Below, in pieces: positions 27,001-36,086 of a stretch of DNA of 64,000 nt. The stretch is from Pseudoduganella flava. GTDB taxonomy: Bacteria; Pseudomonadota; Gammaproteobacteria; Burkholderiales; Burkholderiaceae_D. Within the stretch, counting starts at the first letter, position 1. The number at the start of each line of letters is the position of its first letter. Below the pieces are notes generated by a model, which worked only from the letters and a program-made list of their open reading frames with translations, searched no databases and had not been told where the DNA came from. The stretch is taken from assembly GCF_007830495.1 (NCBI RefSeq), contig NZ_VLKW01000007.1:275021-339020 (forward strand). The letters run 5' to 3'. The translations under genes and the position numbers were made by a program.

Positions 27001-28920
27001 ATGGTGCGCGACCTCGAACAATACAGTGCCTGGCGCCAGGGCGTCGTCGCCGCGCTGCAGAACTACCGCGCCCAGGCAGCCAGCGCCGACCTGCTCGATG
27101 CCGCGACGGCGCAGCGCATCGCCCGCACGCTGGCGCGGCTGGCGGACGACAAGCTGTCCGTTGCGTTCGTGGCCGAATTCTCGCGCGGGAAGTCGGAACT
27201 GATCAACGCGATCTTCTTCGCCGACTACGGCCAGCGCATCCTCCCTTCGGCGGCCGGCCGCACGACGATGTGCCCCACCGAGCTGCTGTACGACCCGGCG
27301 CTGTCCGCGTCGATCCGGCTGCTGCCCATCGAAACGCGGGCCGGCAACCTGTCGACCAGCGATTACCGCGACGACCCGGATGCCTGGACCGTGCTGCCGC
27401 TGAACGTGGGCGCGGCCGACGAGATGCACGACGCGTTTCGCGAGGTGAGCCAGACCCGCGCCGTGCCCGTCGACGAGGCGCGCCGCTACGGCCTGTACGA
27501 CCCGGAAGATCCCGACCTTGCCGCCAGCGTCAGCGCCGACGGCATGATCGAGATCTCGCGCTGGCGCCACGCGATCATCAATTTCCCGCACCCGCTGCTG
27601 CAGCAAGGGCTCGTGATCCTCGATACGCCCGGGCTGAATGCGATCGGCACCGAGCCGGAACTGACGCTGAACCTGATCCCCCACGCGCACGCGGTGCTGT
27701 TCATCCTGGCCGCGGACACGGGCGTGACGAAGAGCGACATCGAAGTCTGGCGCGAACACATCGGCGCCGGCGCAGGCCGGCTCGTGGTGCTGAACAAGAT
27801 CGACGGCATGTGGGACCCGCTGCGCCCCCCGGCCGAGGTGGATGCGGAGATCGCCCGCCAGCAGGCGCACGCCGCGCAGCTGCTCGGCGTCGACGACCGC
27901 CAGGTGTTCCCCGTCTCGGCGCACAAGGCGCTGGTGGCGAAGATCACCGGCGACGGCGACCTGCTCGAACGCAGCCGCATCGCCCAGCTGGAACAGGCGC
28001 TGTTCGACGAACTGATTCCCGCCAAGCGCGAGATCGTGCGCCGCCGGCTGACGGAAGACCTGCACGCGCTGTCCGGCGCGCAGCAGGCGATGCTGGCTGC
28101 GAAGCTGCGCGGCATCGTCGAACAGCTGCATGAGCTGAAAAGCCTGCGCGGCAAGAACCACAACGTGATCGCGCACATGGTGCGCCGCGTCGAGGCGGAG
28201 AAGAAGGAATTTGACGCCAGCCTGTTCCGCCTGCAGGCCACGCGCGCCGTGTTCACGCGCCTGTCGACGGAGCTCTACGCCACGCTGGGCATGGACGTGC
28301 TGCGCGACCACGTGCTGCAGGTACGGGCGGCGATGGCGCGCAGCCACTTCTCCACCGGCCTGCGCGACGCCGTGCGCGTATTCTTCGACAGCGTGCACGC
28401 GGAGCTGGAGGAATCGGACCGCAAGATCGTCGAGATCCGCGACATGATGGACGGGATGTTCCGCAAGTTCTCGGCGGAGCATGGCTTTGCGCTGGCGCCG
28501 CCACCGCCGTTCGCGCTGGCGAAGTACCGCGCCCAGATCTCGGACGTGGAAGCGATCTACCAGAAGCAGTTCGGCGCGACGACCTTGCTGACCACGAGCC
28601 GCGTCGTGCTGATGGAACGCTTCTTCGACACGATCGCCTCGCAGGTCAAGCGCTGCTTCAAGACGGCCAATGCCGATGCCGAAAGCTGGCTGAAGGTGAT
28701 CATGGCGCCGCTCGAGGCGCAGATCCGCCAGCACCGCGAACAATTGAAGCACCGGCAGGCGTCGATCCAGCGCATCCACGACGCCACCGATACGCTGGAA
28801 CAGAAGATCGCCGCCTTCGAAGAGGCCAAGGCGGCGCTCGACCAACAGAAGGACAGGCTGGCGCAGCTCGCCGAGGCGATCGGCACCGCGATCGACATGG
28901 AACTGGCTGCCGCCGCATAG
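27001..28920 (+). CDS. Dynamin-like GTPase
   Basis: 639 residues from ATG 27001; GTG 26992, overlapping the mutM stop, is possible. The N-terminal GTPase carries the P-loop AEFSRGKS near 56-63, G3 DTPGLN near 207 and G4 NKIDGM near 262. The usual first P-loop glycine is alanine here. Residues about 335-640 are helical with heptad character (EQLHELKSLRGKNHNVIAHMVRRVEAEKKEFD, DTLEQKIAAFEEAKAALDQQKDRLAQL), as in the stalk of bacterial dynamin-like proteins, which bind and remodel membranes. No transmembrane segment is obvious. It sits between mutM and mutY with short gaps, which suggests one transcript. Its link to DNA repair is unproven. Confidence 0.85.
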   Translation: MVRDLEQYSAWRQGVVAALQNYRAQAASADLLDAATAQRIARTLARLADDKLSVAFVAEFSRGKSELINAIFFADYGQRILPSAAGRTTMCPTELLYDPALSASIRLLPIETRAGNLSTSDYRDDPDAWTVLPLNVGAADEMHDAFREVSQTRAVPVDEARRYGLYDPEDPDLAASVSADGMIEISRWRHAIINFPHPLLQQGLVILDTPGLNAIGTEPELTLNLIPHAHAVLFILAADTGVTKSDIEVWREHIGAGAGRLVVLNKIDGMWDPLRPPAEVDAEIARQQAHAAQLLGVDDRQVFPVSAHKALVAKITGDGDLLERSRIAQLEQALFDELIPAKREIVRRRLTEDLHALSGAQQAMLAAKLRGIVEQLHELKSLRGKNHNVIAHMVRRVEAEKKEFDASLFRLQATRAVFTRLSTELYATLGMDVLRDHVLQVRAAMARSHFSTGLRDAVRVFFDSVHAELEESDRKIVEIRDMMDGMFRKFSAEHGFALAPPPPFALAKYRAQISDVEAIYQKQFGATTLLTTSRVVLMERFFDTIASQVKRCFKTANADAESWLKVIMAPLEAQIRQHREQLKHRQASIQRIHDATDTLEQKIAAFEEAKAALDQQKDRLAQLAEAIGTAIDMELAAAA

Positions 28921-28943
28921 CACGCCGCAACGAAAGGTATTAC

Positions 28944-30059
28944 TTGCAGTACGAACGATTGGAAGACCCCGCTTTTTCCGCCACCCTGATCGCCTGGCAG
29001 CGCCAGCATGGACGGCATACGCTGCCCTGGCAGAACACCCGCGACGCCTACCGCATCTGGCTCTCCGAGATCATGCTGCAGCAGACGCAAGTCGCCGCCG
29101 TGCTGGGCTACTACGCGCGCTTCCTCGAGCGCTTCCCCACCGTGCACGACCTGGCCGCCGCGCCCGTCGAGGACGTGATGGCGCAGTGGAGCGGCCTCGG
29201 TTATTACACGCGGGCGCGCAACCTGCACAAATGCGCGCAGCGCGTCGTCGCCGAATACGGCGGCGTGTTCCCGTCCGACCCGGTACTGCTGGCCGAACTG
29301 CCCGGCATCGGCCGTTCGACGGCGGCGGCGATTGCCGCGTTCTCCAGCGGCACGCGCGCGGCGATCATGGACGGCAACGTCAAGCGCGTGTTCGCCCGCG
29401 TGTTCGGCATCGACACCTATCCCGGCGAGCGCAAGACCGAGGAGGCGATGTGGCGCCGCGCCGAGGCGCTGCTGCCGGCCGCGGACATCGAAGCCTACAC
29501 GCAGGGGCTGATGGACATGGGCGCCACGCTGTGCACGCGCAGCAGCCCGGATTGCACGCGCTGCCCGATGCAGCCGCGCTGCGTGGCGCATGCCACCGAT
29601 CGGGTCAAGGAGCTGCCGGTGCGTAAACCAAGGAAGGCGACGCCGGAAAAGCACGCGGTGCTGCTGGTGGTGGTGCACGGCGGCCAGGTGCTGCTGGAAC
29701 AGCGCCCCGCGGCCGGGATCTGGGGCGGCCTGCTGTCGCTGCCGGAAGTGGCCGGCCACGTGGCGATGACGGAAGACGATGTCCCGGAGCTCGACGACGA
29801 AGCCGTCGCCCGCGCGCTGCTGCCGTTAGGCGTGCCCGAATCGCGCGAGCGGCTGAACGTGGTCACGCACGTCTTCACGCATTACCGGCTGCAGATCGTG
29901 CCGGTGCTCGCAACGCTGGCGCAACGCGCGCCGCTGGCGGCCGATGGACGCTACCTGTGGCTCGATACGGGGAAGATCGCGGACGCGGCGTTGCCGGCGC
30001 CAGTGAAGAAACTGCTGCTGGAATTGCTGGGAACGGATGCGCAGGGGCGGATGTTCTAA
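28944..30059 (+). CDS. mutY: A/G-specific adenine glycosylase
   Basis: 371 residues from a TTG start at 28944, preceded by AAAGG 7 bases upstream; the next in-frame ATG would cut into the catalytic domain. Landmarks are the catalytic glutamate in WLSEIMLQQTQV, the helix-hairpin-helix LPGIGRSTAAAI, the catalytic aspartate in MDGNVKRV, a 4Fe-4S cluster motif (Cys-x6-Cys-x2-Cys-x5-Cys in CTRSSPDCTRCPMQPRC) and a C-terminal NUDIX-like domain (LLEQRPAAGIWGGLLSLPE) that reads 8-oxoG. It removes adenine opposite 8-oxoguanine, complementing MutM two genes upstream. Confidence 0.97.
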   Translation: MQYERLEDPAFSATLIAWQRQHGRHTLPWQNTRDAYRIWLSEIMLQQTQVAAVLGYYARFLERFPTVHDLAAAPVEDVMAQWSGLGYYTRARNLHKCAQRVVAEYGGVFPSDPVLLAELPGIGRSTAAAIAAFSSGTRAAIMDGNVKRVFARVFGIDTYPGERKTEEAMWRRAEALLPAADIEAYTQGLMDMGATLCTRSSPDCTRCPMQPRCVAHATDRVKELPVRKPRKATPEKHAVLLVVVHGGQVLLEQRPAAGIWGGLLSLPEVAGHVAMTEDDVPELDDEAVARALLPLGVPESRERLNVVTHVFTHYRLQIVPVLATLAQRAPLAADGRYLWLDTGKIADAALPAPVKKLLLELLGTDAQGRMF

Positions 30060-30068
30060 CGCGGCGTT

Positions 30069-30329
30069 TTACAGGAACTTGCCGGCGCTGAACGCGACAG
30101 CGGCCAGCGACACCGTGGTGGCGAAGAACCACCGGATCAGCCGGTTTTCCATCTCGGACAGGTTGTTATCGAGGCGCGACAAGCGATCCTGCACCTTCGA
30201 TTCCAGCTTCACGAGGTCTTCCTTGGTGGCATAGTTCGAGCGGATCACGGCAACGTCGCGCTCGACGGCCGCCAAACGGCGCTCGTTGCCGTTGCCATTG
30301 CGCGTAATGGTTTGCGTGTCTTCTTCCAT
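30069..30329 (-). CDS. Small coiled-coil protein with C-terminal membrane helix, function unknown
   Basis: 86 residues from ATG 30329; a GTG at 30371 would add 14 residues. After a polar N-terminus the middle forms a heptad-rich coiled coil (AAVERDVAVIRSNYATKEDLVKLESKVQ), and the last ~22 residues are a hydrophobic tail anchor (FFATTVSLAAVAFSAGKFL). The layout resembles DUF1640/XhlA-like small membrane proteins, but I cannot assign a family. It is convergent with mutY, 10 bases from its stop, and lies downstream of dgt on the same strand. Confidence 0.65.
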   Translation of the reverse strand: MEEDTQTITRNGNGNERRLAAVERDVAVIRSNYATKEDLVKLESKVQDRLSRLDNNLSEMENRLIRWFFATTVSLAAVAFSAGKFL

Positions 30330-30420
30330 GGCGCAGCCCCCATTGGTCTTCGTGGACTCATCGTCGTCCACGCAACGGCAAAGGTCAAGCGGATCATCGG
30401 ATCAGCTTGATACTTGTCAC

Positions 30421-31551
30421 TCACAGTTCTTCGAGGGAATACAACTGCCGGTGCACGCGGATCGCGTAACGGTCCGTCATGCCGGCAATGTAGTCGGCAA
30501 TACGGCGTGCCTGCTTCGTCGGATCGCCGGAAGGTTCCCGGTAATCGGGCGGCAGCAACTGCGGATCGGCCGTGAACGCTTCGTACAGCTCGCGCACCAT
30601 GCGGCTGGCCTTCAGGCGCATTCGGTTGACCTTGTAATGCCGGTACAGGTTCTCGCGCAGGAAACGCTTCAGCTCGGTCGCATCCTTGCGCATCGGGTCC
30701 GAGAAGCGGATCAGCGGCGGGCCGGCGCGTACGTCGTCGATGCTGCCCGGATTCGCTTCGGCGATGCGGGCGAGCGACGTGACGATCAGGTCGTCCGCCA
30801 GCGCCGTGATCAGGCGGCGCAACGTCTCGTAGATAGCGCGCCGCCCCGTCAGGCCCGGGAACGCCGTCTGCACCTCGTGCCACAGCCGGCCGAAGAAATC
30901 GACCTGTTCCAGCTGGTCGATCGTGATCAGGCCGGAACGCAGGCCGTCGTCGATGTCGTGGCTGTTGTACGCGATCTCGTCCGCCAGGTTCGTCAGCTGC
31001 GCTTCCAGCGACGGCTGGGTCTTGTCGAGGAAGCGCTGCGCCACTTCGCCCAGCTGGCGCGCGTTCGTCACCGAGCAGTGCTTCAGGATGCCTTCGCGCG
31101 TCTCGAACATCAGGTTCAGGCCGTCGAAGGCGCCGTACTGCTCTTCGAGGTGGTCGACAACGCGCAGGCTTTGCAGGTTGTGCTCGAAGCCGCCGTGGTC
31201 CTTCATGCATTCGTTCAGCACGTCCTGCCCCACGTGGCCGAACGGCGTGTGGCCCAGGTCGTGCGCCAGCGCGATCGCTTCGACCAGGTCTTCGTTCAGG
31301 CGCAGGTTGCGCGCCAGCGAACGGCCGATCTGCGCCACTTCCAGGCTGTGCGTCAGGCGCGTGCGGAACAGGTCGCCCTCGTGGTTCAGGAACACCTGAG
31401 TCTTGTATTCCAGCCGGCGGAACGCGGTCGAGTGGATGATGCGGTCGCGGTCGCGCTGGAACTGGCTGCGCGACGCGTGCGGGGTTTCGGGATAGCGGCG
31501 GCCGCGCCCTTTATCCGAATGCGCGGCATACGGAGCGAGCGCTTCTTCCAT
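30421..31551 (-). CDS. dgt: Deoxyguanosinetriphosphate triphosphohydrolase-like protein
   Basis: 376 residues. The HD-domain landmarks are FRRLEYKTQVF, RTRLTHSLEVAQIGRSLAR (first His), AIALAHDLGHTPFGHVGQ (HD pair) and DEIAYNSHDIDDGL (final Asp). It hydrolyses dNTPs to the nucleoside and triphosphate. The length fits the shorter type of dNTPase, not the 505-residue E. coli Dgt. ATG 31551 lies 2 bases after the aroKB stop, with GGAG overlapping that gene's last codons, so the two are co-translated. The open frame extends far upstream inside aroKB; that is shadow. Confidence 0.94.
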   Translation of the reverse strand: MEEALAPYAAHSDKGRGRRYPETPHASRSQFQRDRDRIIHSTAFRRLEYKTQVFLNHEGDLFRTRLTHSLEVAQIGRSLARNLRLNEDLVEAIALAHDLGHTPFGHVGQDVLNECMKDHGGFEHNLQSLRVVDHLEEQYGAFDGLNLMFETREGILKHCSVTNARQLGEVAQRFLDKTQPSLEAQLTNLADEIAYNSHDIDDGLRSGLITIDQLEQVDFFGRLWHEVQTAFPGLTGRRAIYETLRRLITALADDLIVTSLARIAEANPGSIDDVRAGPPLIRFSDPMRKDATELKRFLRENLYRHYKVNRMRLKASRMVRELYEAFTADPQLLPPDYREPSGDPTKQARRIADYIAGMTDRYAIRVHRQLYSLEEL

Positions 31552-31553
31552 GC

Positions 31554-33200
31554 TTACTCCACGCAGGCGGCGATCGTGGCGAGCAGCGCGTCTTGCGGCG
31601 CGCTCGTCACGATGGCCGTGCCCAAGGGTTTCAGGAGGATGAACTTGATGGCGCCGCCTTCGTTCTTCTTGTCGACTTCCATCAGTTCGAGCCAGCGCTC
31701 GGCGCCCAGGTCCGGCGCCTTGACGGGCAGCCCGGCCGCCTCGACCAGCGTGCGGATCCGGTCGACCGTGGCGCGGTCGATGAACCCGAGCCGGTGCGAC
31801 AGGTCGGCCGCCATCACCATGCCGCAGCCGACGGCCTCGCCATGCAGCCAGGCGCCGTAGCCCATGCCCGCCTCGATCGCATGGCCGAACGTGTGGCCGA
31901 AGTTCAGGATCGCGCGCAGGCCGCCTTCGCGCTCGTCCTGCCGCACGACGTCCGCCTTGATCTCGCAGGAGCGCGCGATCGCGTAGGCCAGTGTCGCCTT
32001 GTCGCGTGCAACCAGCTTGTCGATGTGCGCCTCGGTCCACTCGAAGAATGCCTCGTCGATGATCGGGCCGTACTTGATCACCTCCGCCAGGCCGGCCGCC
32101 AGCTCGCGCTGCGGCAGCGTCTGCAACGTCGACGTGTCGGCCAGTACCGCTTTCGGCTGGTAGAACGCGCCGATCATGTTCTTGCCCAGCGGGTGGTTGA
32201 TGCCCGTCTTGCCGCCAACGGAGGAATCGACCTGCGCCAGCAGCGTCGTCGGCACCTGGATGAAGTCGATGCCGCGCATGTACGACGCGGCGGCATAGCC
32301 CGTCAGGTCGCCGATCACGCCGCCACCGAGCGCGATCAGGGTGCTCTTGCGGTCGAATTTGTTTTCCAGCAGCGCGTCGAAGATCCGCATCAGGCTGCCC
32401 CAGTGCTTGTGCTCTTCGCCGTCCTCCAGCACGATGGCGATCACGTCCTTTCCGGCGGCCTTCAGCGGCGCGGCGAGGCGTTCCAGGTACAGCGGCGCGA
32501 CGGTCGTGTTCGTCACGATCGCCACCTTGTGGCTGCCCGCATGGCGCGCCAGCAGCGCGGTGTCGTCCAGCACGGCGGGGCCGATGGCGATCGGATAGCT
32601 GCGCTCGCCCAGGTCCACGTTCAGGAGGATATTGGTTTGTTCGTTCATCGAAGGTTCTGCCTGCGTCGTACAGTTCGGAGCGGCCTGGCAAGCCAGGGCG
32701 TCCAGCTGGTTGATGATGATCTGGACCATCGATTGTACGTTAGGTCTGCCCGTGTCCACGACGAGATGCGCCATCTCCAGGTACAGCGGCTCGCGCTGCG
32801 CCATCAATTCCTCCAGCTTGCGGCGCGGATCGGCCGTCTGCAGCAACGGCCGGTTCTTGTCGTGACTCGTGCGCGCGAGGATGCTCGGAATGCTGGCGCG
32901 CAGGTAGATGACGGTGCCCCGCTCGCGCAGCAGCGCGCGCGAATCCGGGTTCAGGATCGCGCCGCCGCCGGTGGCCAGGACGATGCCCTCCTGGCCGCAC
33001 AGCTCGCGGATCACGTCCGCTTCGCGGCGGCGAAAGCTCGCCTCGCCCTCGATCTCGAAGATCCACGGGATCGTGGCCCCGGTGCGGGTCTCGATCTCGT
33101 GGTCGGAATCGACGAAGCGCATTCCCAGTTTGCGGGCAAGCAGGCGGCCGATCGTCGTCTTGCCCGCCCCCATGAGGCCTACCAAAAAAACATTCTGCAT
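31554..33200 (-). CDS. aroKB: Bifunctional shikimate kinase / 3-dehydroquinate synthase (fusion)
   Basis: One uninterrupted 548-residue frame. Residues 1-170 are shikimate kinase (P-loop GLMGAGKTTIG, FVDSDHEIE, GGGAIL, KNRPLL). Residues about 190-548 are dehydroquinate synthase (ALGGGVIGDLTGYAAA, DSSVGGKTGINHPLGKNMIG, LAEVIKYGPI, NFGHTFGHAIE). The linker LDALACQAAPNCTTQAEPS joins them. A Met follows it (MNEQTNILL), but I see no ribosome site in front, so a separate aroB start is less likely. The two activities are steps 2 and 5 of chorismate synthesis. aroK and aroB are adjacent separate genes in many proteobacteria. The gene lies downstream of the pilQ terminator and upstream of dgt. Confidence 0.92.
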   Translation of the reverse strand: MQNVFLVGLMGAGKTTIGRLLARKLGMRFVDSDHEIETRTGATIPWIFEIEGEASFRRREADVIRELCGQEGIVLATGGGAILNPDSRALLRERGTVIYLRASIPSILARTSHDKNRPLLQTADPRRKLEELMAQREPLYLEMAHLVVDTGRPNVQSMVQIIINQLDALACQAAPNCTTQAEPSMNEQTNILLNVDLGERSYPIAIGPAVLDDTALLARHAGSHKVAIVTNTTVAPLYLERLAAPLKAAGKDVIAIVLEDGEEHKHWGSLMRIFDALLENKFDRKSTLIALGGGVIGDLTGYAAASYMRGIDFIQVPTTLLAQVDSSVGGKTGINHPLGKNMIGAFYQPKAVLADTSTLQTLPQRELAAGLAEVIKYGPIIDEAFFEWTEAHIDKLVARDKATLAYAIARSCEIKADVVRQDEREGGLRAILNFGHTFGHAIEAGMGYGAWLHGEAVGCGMVMAADLSHRLGFIDRATVDRIRTLVEAAGLPVKAPDLGAERWLELMEVDKKNEGGAIKFILLKPLGTAIVTSAPQDALLATIAACVE

Positions 33201-33254
33201 CGCGGATCAGATTAGTGCGTATCGCACCATTGTAATCCGAGCCGATGGCCGGCA

Positions 33255-33286
33255 AAAGAAAAGCCCGGCAGCAGTGCGGCCGGGCT
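33255..33286 (-). terminator. Terminator of the pilMNOPQ operon
   Basis: Arms AGCCCGGC / GCCGGGCT with a 9-base loop, followed on the minus strand by TTTTCTTTT. It lies 65 bases past the pilQ stop and before aroKB. Confidence 0.85.
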
Positions 33287-33351
33287 ACTTGCAGGATGAT
33301 GGCTGAATCGATGCGGACCCCAGGCCGGAAGCCGGGTGCCCGCACCGTGGT

Positions 33352-35535
33352 TCAACGCGCGCTGATCCGGTCCTGCACGATCTTCGGCGTGATGAAGACC
33401 AGCAGTTCGGTCTTCTCGTTGGTGCGGCTCGTGTTGCGGAACAAGTAGCCGAGCACCGGCACGTCGCCCAGCAGCGGCACCTTCGAGACCGTGTTGCGCT
33501 CGGTCTGCTGGTAGATGCCGCCCAGGACGACGGTGCCGCCGTTCTCGACCATCACCTGCGTCTTCACGTGCTTTGTATCGATCGCGTAGCCGGCGCGCGT
33601 TTCCGTGCCCACGCTGTCCTTGTTGACGTCGACGTCGATGACGACGTTGCCGTCCGGCGTGATCTGCGGCACCACCTCGAGGCGCAGGTTCGCCTTGCGG
33701 AACACGATCGACGTCGCGCCGCTGCTGGTGGCCACCTGGTACGGCAGCTCGAGGCCCTGCTCGATCGTCGCCACCGACTTGTCGGCCGTGACGACGCGCG
33801 GGCTCGAGATGATCTTGCCCGTGCCGTCCGCCTCCAGCGCCGACAGCTCCAGGTTCAGGAAGCGGTTGGCGGCGGCGTTGAACAGGCTGATGGCCAGGCT
33901 GCCCGCTGCCACGCCGTTGATCGGCGCGGCCGGCAGGTTGATGAACTGCGTGTTGCCGAAGTCGTTGTTCGCATCCGTCATCTCGACCTGGCCGGTGACC
34001 TGGCCGACACCTGTCATGTTGCCGGACAGCGTGCCGCGGCCGCCGCCGATGCCCCAGCCGGGCTGCTGTCCCTGCAGACCGCGCATGTCGGCGAAGCCCA
34101 GCTTCGCGCCCAGGTTGCGCGTGAAGCCGTCGTTCGCTTCGACGATGCGGGCTTCGATCAGCACCTGCTTGGTGGCGATGTCCGTCTTCGAGATCAGCTT
34201 GCGCACTTCATCGAGCTTCGCCGCGATGTCCGTCACGAACAGCTGGTTCGTGCGCGGCTCGATGATCGCGCTGCCCCGCTTGGACAGGATGCGGTTCTTC
34301 GCATCGCTCGCGCCATCGAGGCCAAACACCATCTTGAACGCCTCGGCCTTCTGGTAGTTCAGCTGGAAGATCTCCGACTTCAGCGGCTCCAGGTCGGCGA
34401 TCTGCGCGCGCTGCTCCAGTTCCAGCTTTTCCTTCGTCAGCAGCTCGTCCTTCGGGGCGATCCAGATCACGTTGCCGTTCTTGCGCATGTCCAGGCCCTT
34501 GGCCTGCAGGATCACGTCCAGCGCCTGGTCCCACGGCACTTCCTTCAGGTGCAGCGTCAGGCTGCCCGTCACGCTGTCGGACGAGACGATGTTCAGGCCG
34601 GAGATGTCGGCCACCGCCTGCAGCGCCGCGCGCACTTCGATGTTCTGGAAGTTGAACGACACCTTCTCGCCGCGATAGCCCTGGGTGCCCTGCGTCAGCT
34701 TGTTCGGGTCTTCCTTGATCGGCTTCACGTCGACGACCAGCTGGGTATCGCTCTGGTAGACGCTCTGCTCCCACAGGCCCTTCGCCTCGATCTGCATGCG
34801 CACGTTCTCGCCGTGCGGCGCCGTCGTGATGCGCGACACGGGCGTGCCGAAGTCCGTCACGTCCAGCCGGCGGCGCAGTGCCTGCGGCAGGCCGGTCTTC
34901 AGGAAGTCGACCGTCACGCCGTTCGGGCCCTGGCGCACGTCGACCGCCACCTGGCTGCTGGGCAGGTCGACGACGACGCGGCCTTCGCCATTGCTGCCGC
35001 GGCGGAAATCGAGGTCGCGCAGCAACGGTGCGCCGGTAGCCGTCACGGGAGCCGCGGCCGGTGCCGGCGCCTTCGCTGCCGGCAGGCCGCGCGCGTCGAC
35101 CGCGGTGGCCGTGCCGCCGGAGCCTTCGATCGTCAGGATCACGTTGTTGCCGTCGATCGCCGTCGCATAGTTCAGCGTGCGCTTCAGGTTGAACACGAGG
35201 CGCGAGCGCTCACCCGCCTGCACCACGTTCACGCTGCGCAGGTCGGACAGGTCGATCTCCTGCGTGGTCTTGCCGGTGGCGTTCGCCGTCTTGCCGAAGT
35301 CGAGGGCGATGCGGGGCGGGTTCGTGATCGCGAAGCCGATCGGCGCCTTGTCGGGAGCGTGGTCGAGGGCGATCTTGACGATCACGTTCGAGCCCTGCTG
35401 GTTGGCAGTGACGGATGCGATCGCATTGCCCGCCTGCGCCTGCGCACTCGCGGCGGCGCCCAGCAGCGCCAGCGCCGCGCAGGCGTGGCCCAGCGCGCGG
35501 CCAACCGTTCGGCGCATCGTGTCGATAGCGATCAT
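33352..35535 (-). CDS. pilQ: Type IV pilus secretin PilQ
   Basis: 727 residues with AAGGAGAA before ATG 35535. A signal peptide (ALALLGAAASAQA) is followed by AMIN domains (about 30-280: IASVTANQQGSNVIVKIAL, RDLDFRRGSNGEGRVVVDLP), an STN/N0 domain (KVSFNFQNIEVRAALQAVADISGLNIV), an N1 domain, and the secretin beta-barrel (VLIEARIVEAND to VPLLGDVPVLGYLFRN and KTELLVFITPKIV). It forms the outer-membrane pore for type IV pili used in twitching and DNA uptake. It is the last gene of pilMNOPQ; its start overlaps the pilP stop (ATGA). Confidence 0.97.
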   Translation of the reverse strand: MIAIDTMRRTVGRALGHACAALALLGAAASAQAQAGNAIASVTANQQGSNVIVKIALDHAPDKAPIGFAITNPPRIALDFGKTANATGKTTQEIDLSDLRSVNVVQAGERSRLVFNLKRTLNYATAIDGNNVILTIEGSGGTATAVDARGLPAAKAPAPAAAPVTATGAPLLRDLDFRRGSNGEGRVVVDLPSSQVAVDVRQGPNGVTVDFLKTGLPQALRRRLDVTDFGTPVSRITTAPHGENVRMQIEAKGLWEQSVYQSDTQLVVDVKPIKEDPNKLTQGTQGYRGEKVSFNFQNIEVRAALQAVADISGLNIVSSDSVTGSLTLHLKEVPWDQALDVILQAKGLDMRKNGNVIWIAPKDELLTKEKLELEQRAQIADLEPLKSEIFQLNYQKAEAFKMVFGLDGASDAKNRILSKRGSAIIEPRTNQLFVTDIAAKLDEVRKLISKTDIATKQVLIEARIVEANDGFTRNLGAKLGFADMRGLQGQQPGWGIGGGRGTLSGNMTGVGQVTGQVEMTDANNDFGNTQFINLPAAPINGVAAGSLAISLFNAAANRFLNLELSALEADGTGKIISSPRVVTADKSVATIEQGLELPYQVATSSGATSIVFRKANLRLEVVPQITPDGNVVIDVDVNKDSVGTETRAGYAIDTKHVKTQVMVENGGTVVLGGIYQQTERNTVSKVPLLGDVPVLGYLFRNTSRTNEKTELLVFITPKIVQDRISAR

Positions 35536-36086
35536 TGTTTGTTCTCCTTGCTGTCCTGCAGCTCCAACCTGGACATGCGTTCGACCCACTCGCCGCTCGC
35601 ATCCTGTACCGTTTCCTTCACGTTCACGGCGTTTTCCGTGACCGCCGTGACGAGGCCAAAGTTCTGGCCCAGCCGCTGCCCGGTACTCACCTGGTACACG
35701 GAGCGGTCGATCTGCAGCAGCGCAAACACGGTGCCGCCCTTCCTCAGCATTCCCACCATCTTCATCGTGTCGAGCGGGAAGCTTTCGAGGTATTCCTTCC
35801 GCCGCCCCATATCGGGCGCGCTGCCGCCGCCGGGGCGTGCCTTCGCCAGCTCCGTCAGCAGCTTGTTCGGGTTGAACGGGTCCGGCTGGCCGGCCGACGC
35901 ATAGGCGAACGGCACGAACGTCTTCGGTTCCGGCAGCGGCTTGACGGCCACGTGCGTCGTCGCGTCCACTTCCTTCATCCACTGCCGCACTTCCTGCTCG
36001 TCGCGGTCGCCGCAGCCGGCCAGTTGCGTGGCCAGCAGCGCCGCCAAGAGGGCGGGAGCGAGGGGGGAAGCAATCCGGTTCGTCAT
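35532..36086 (-). CDS. pilP: Type IV pilus inner-membrane lipoprotein PilP
   Basis: 184 residues. The lipoprotein signal ends at LAGC near residue 25. A proline-rich disordered stretch (VKPLPEPKTFVPF, DPFNPNKL) leads into a small beta domain (LDTMKMVGMLRKGGTVFALLQ, YQVSTGQRLGQNFGLV). PilP links the PilN/PilO inner-membrane pair to PilQ. It overlaps pilO upstream and pilQ downstream by 4 bases each, which points to strict translational coupling. Confidence 0.95.
   Translation of the reverse strand: MTNRIASPLAPALLAALLATQLAGCGDRDEQEVRQWMKEVDATTHVAVKPLPEPKTFVPFAYASAGQPDPFNPNKLLTELAKARPGGGSAPDMGRRKEYLESFPLDTMKMVGMLRKGGTVFALLQIDRSVYQVSTGQRLGQNFGLVTAVTENAVNVKETVQDASGEWVERMSRLELQDSKENKQ

Noticed and set aside
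32622..32659. Separate aroB start at the internal Met
   Set aside because: No ribosome site lies in front of the Met, and the aroK frame runs through without a stop; kept as an alternative only.
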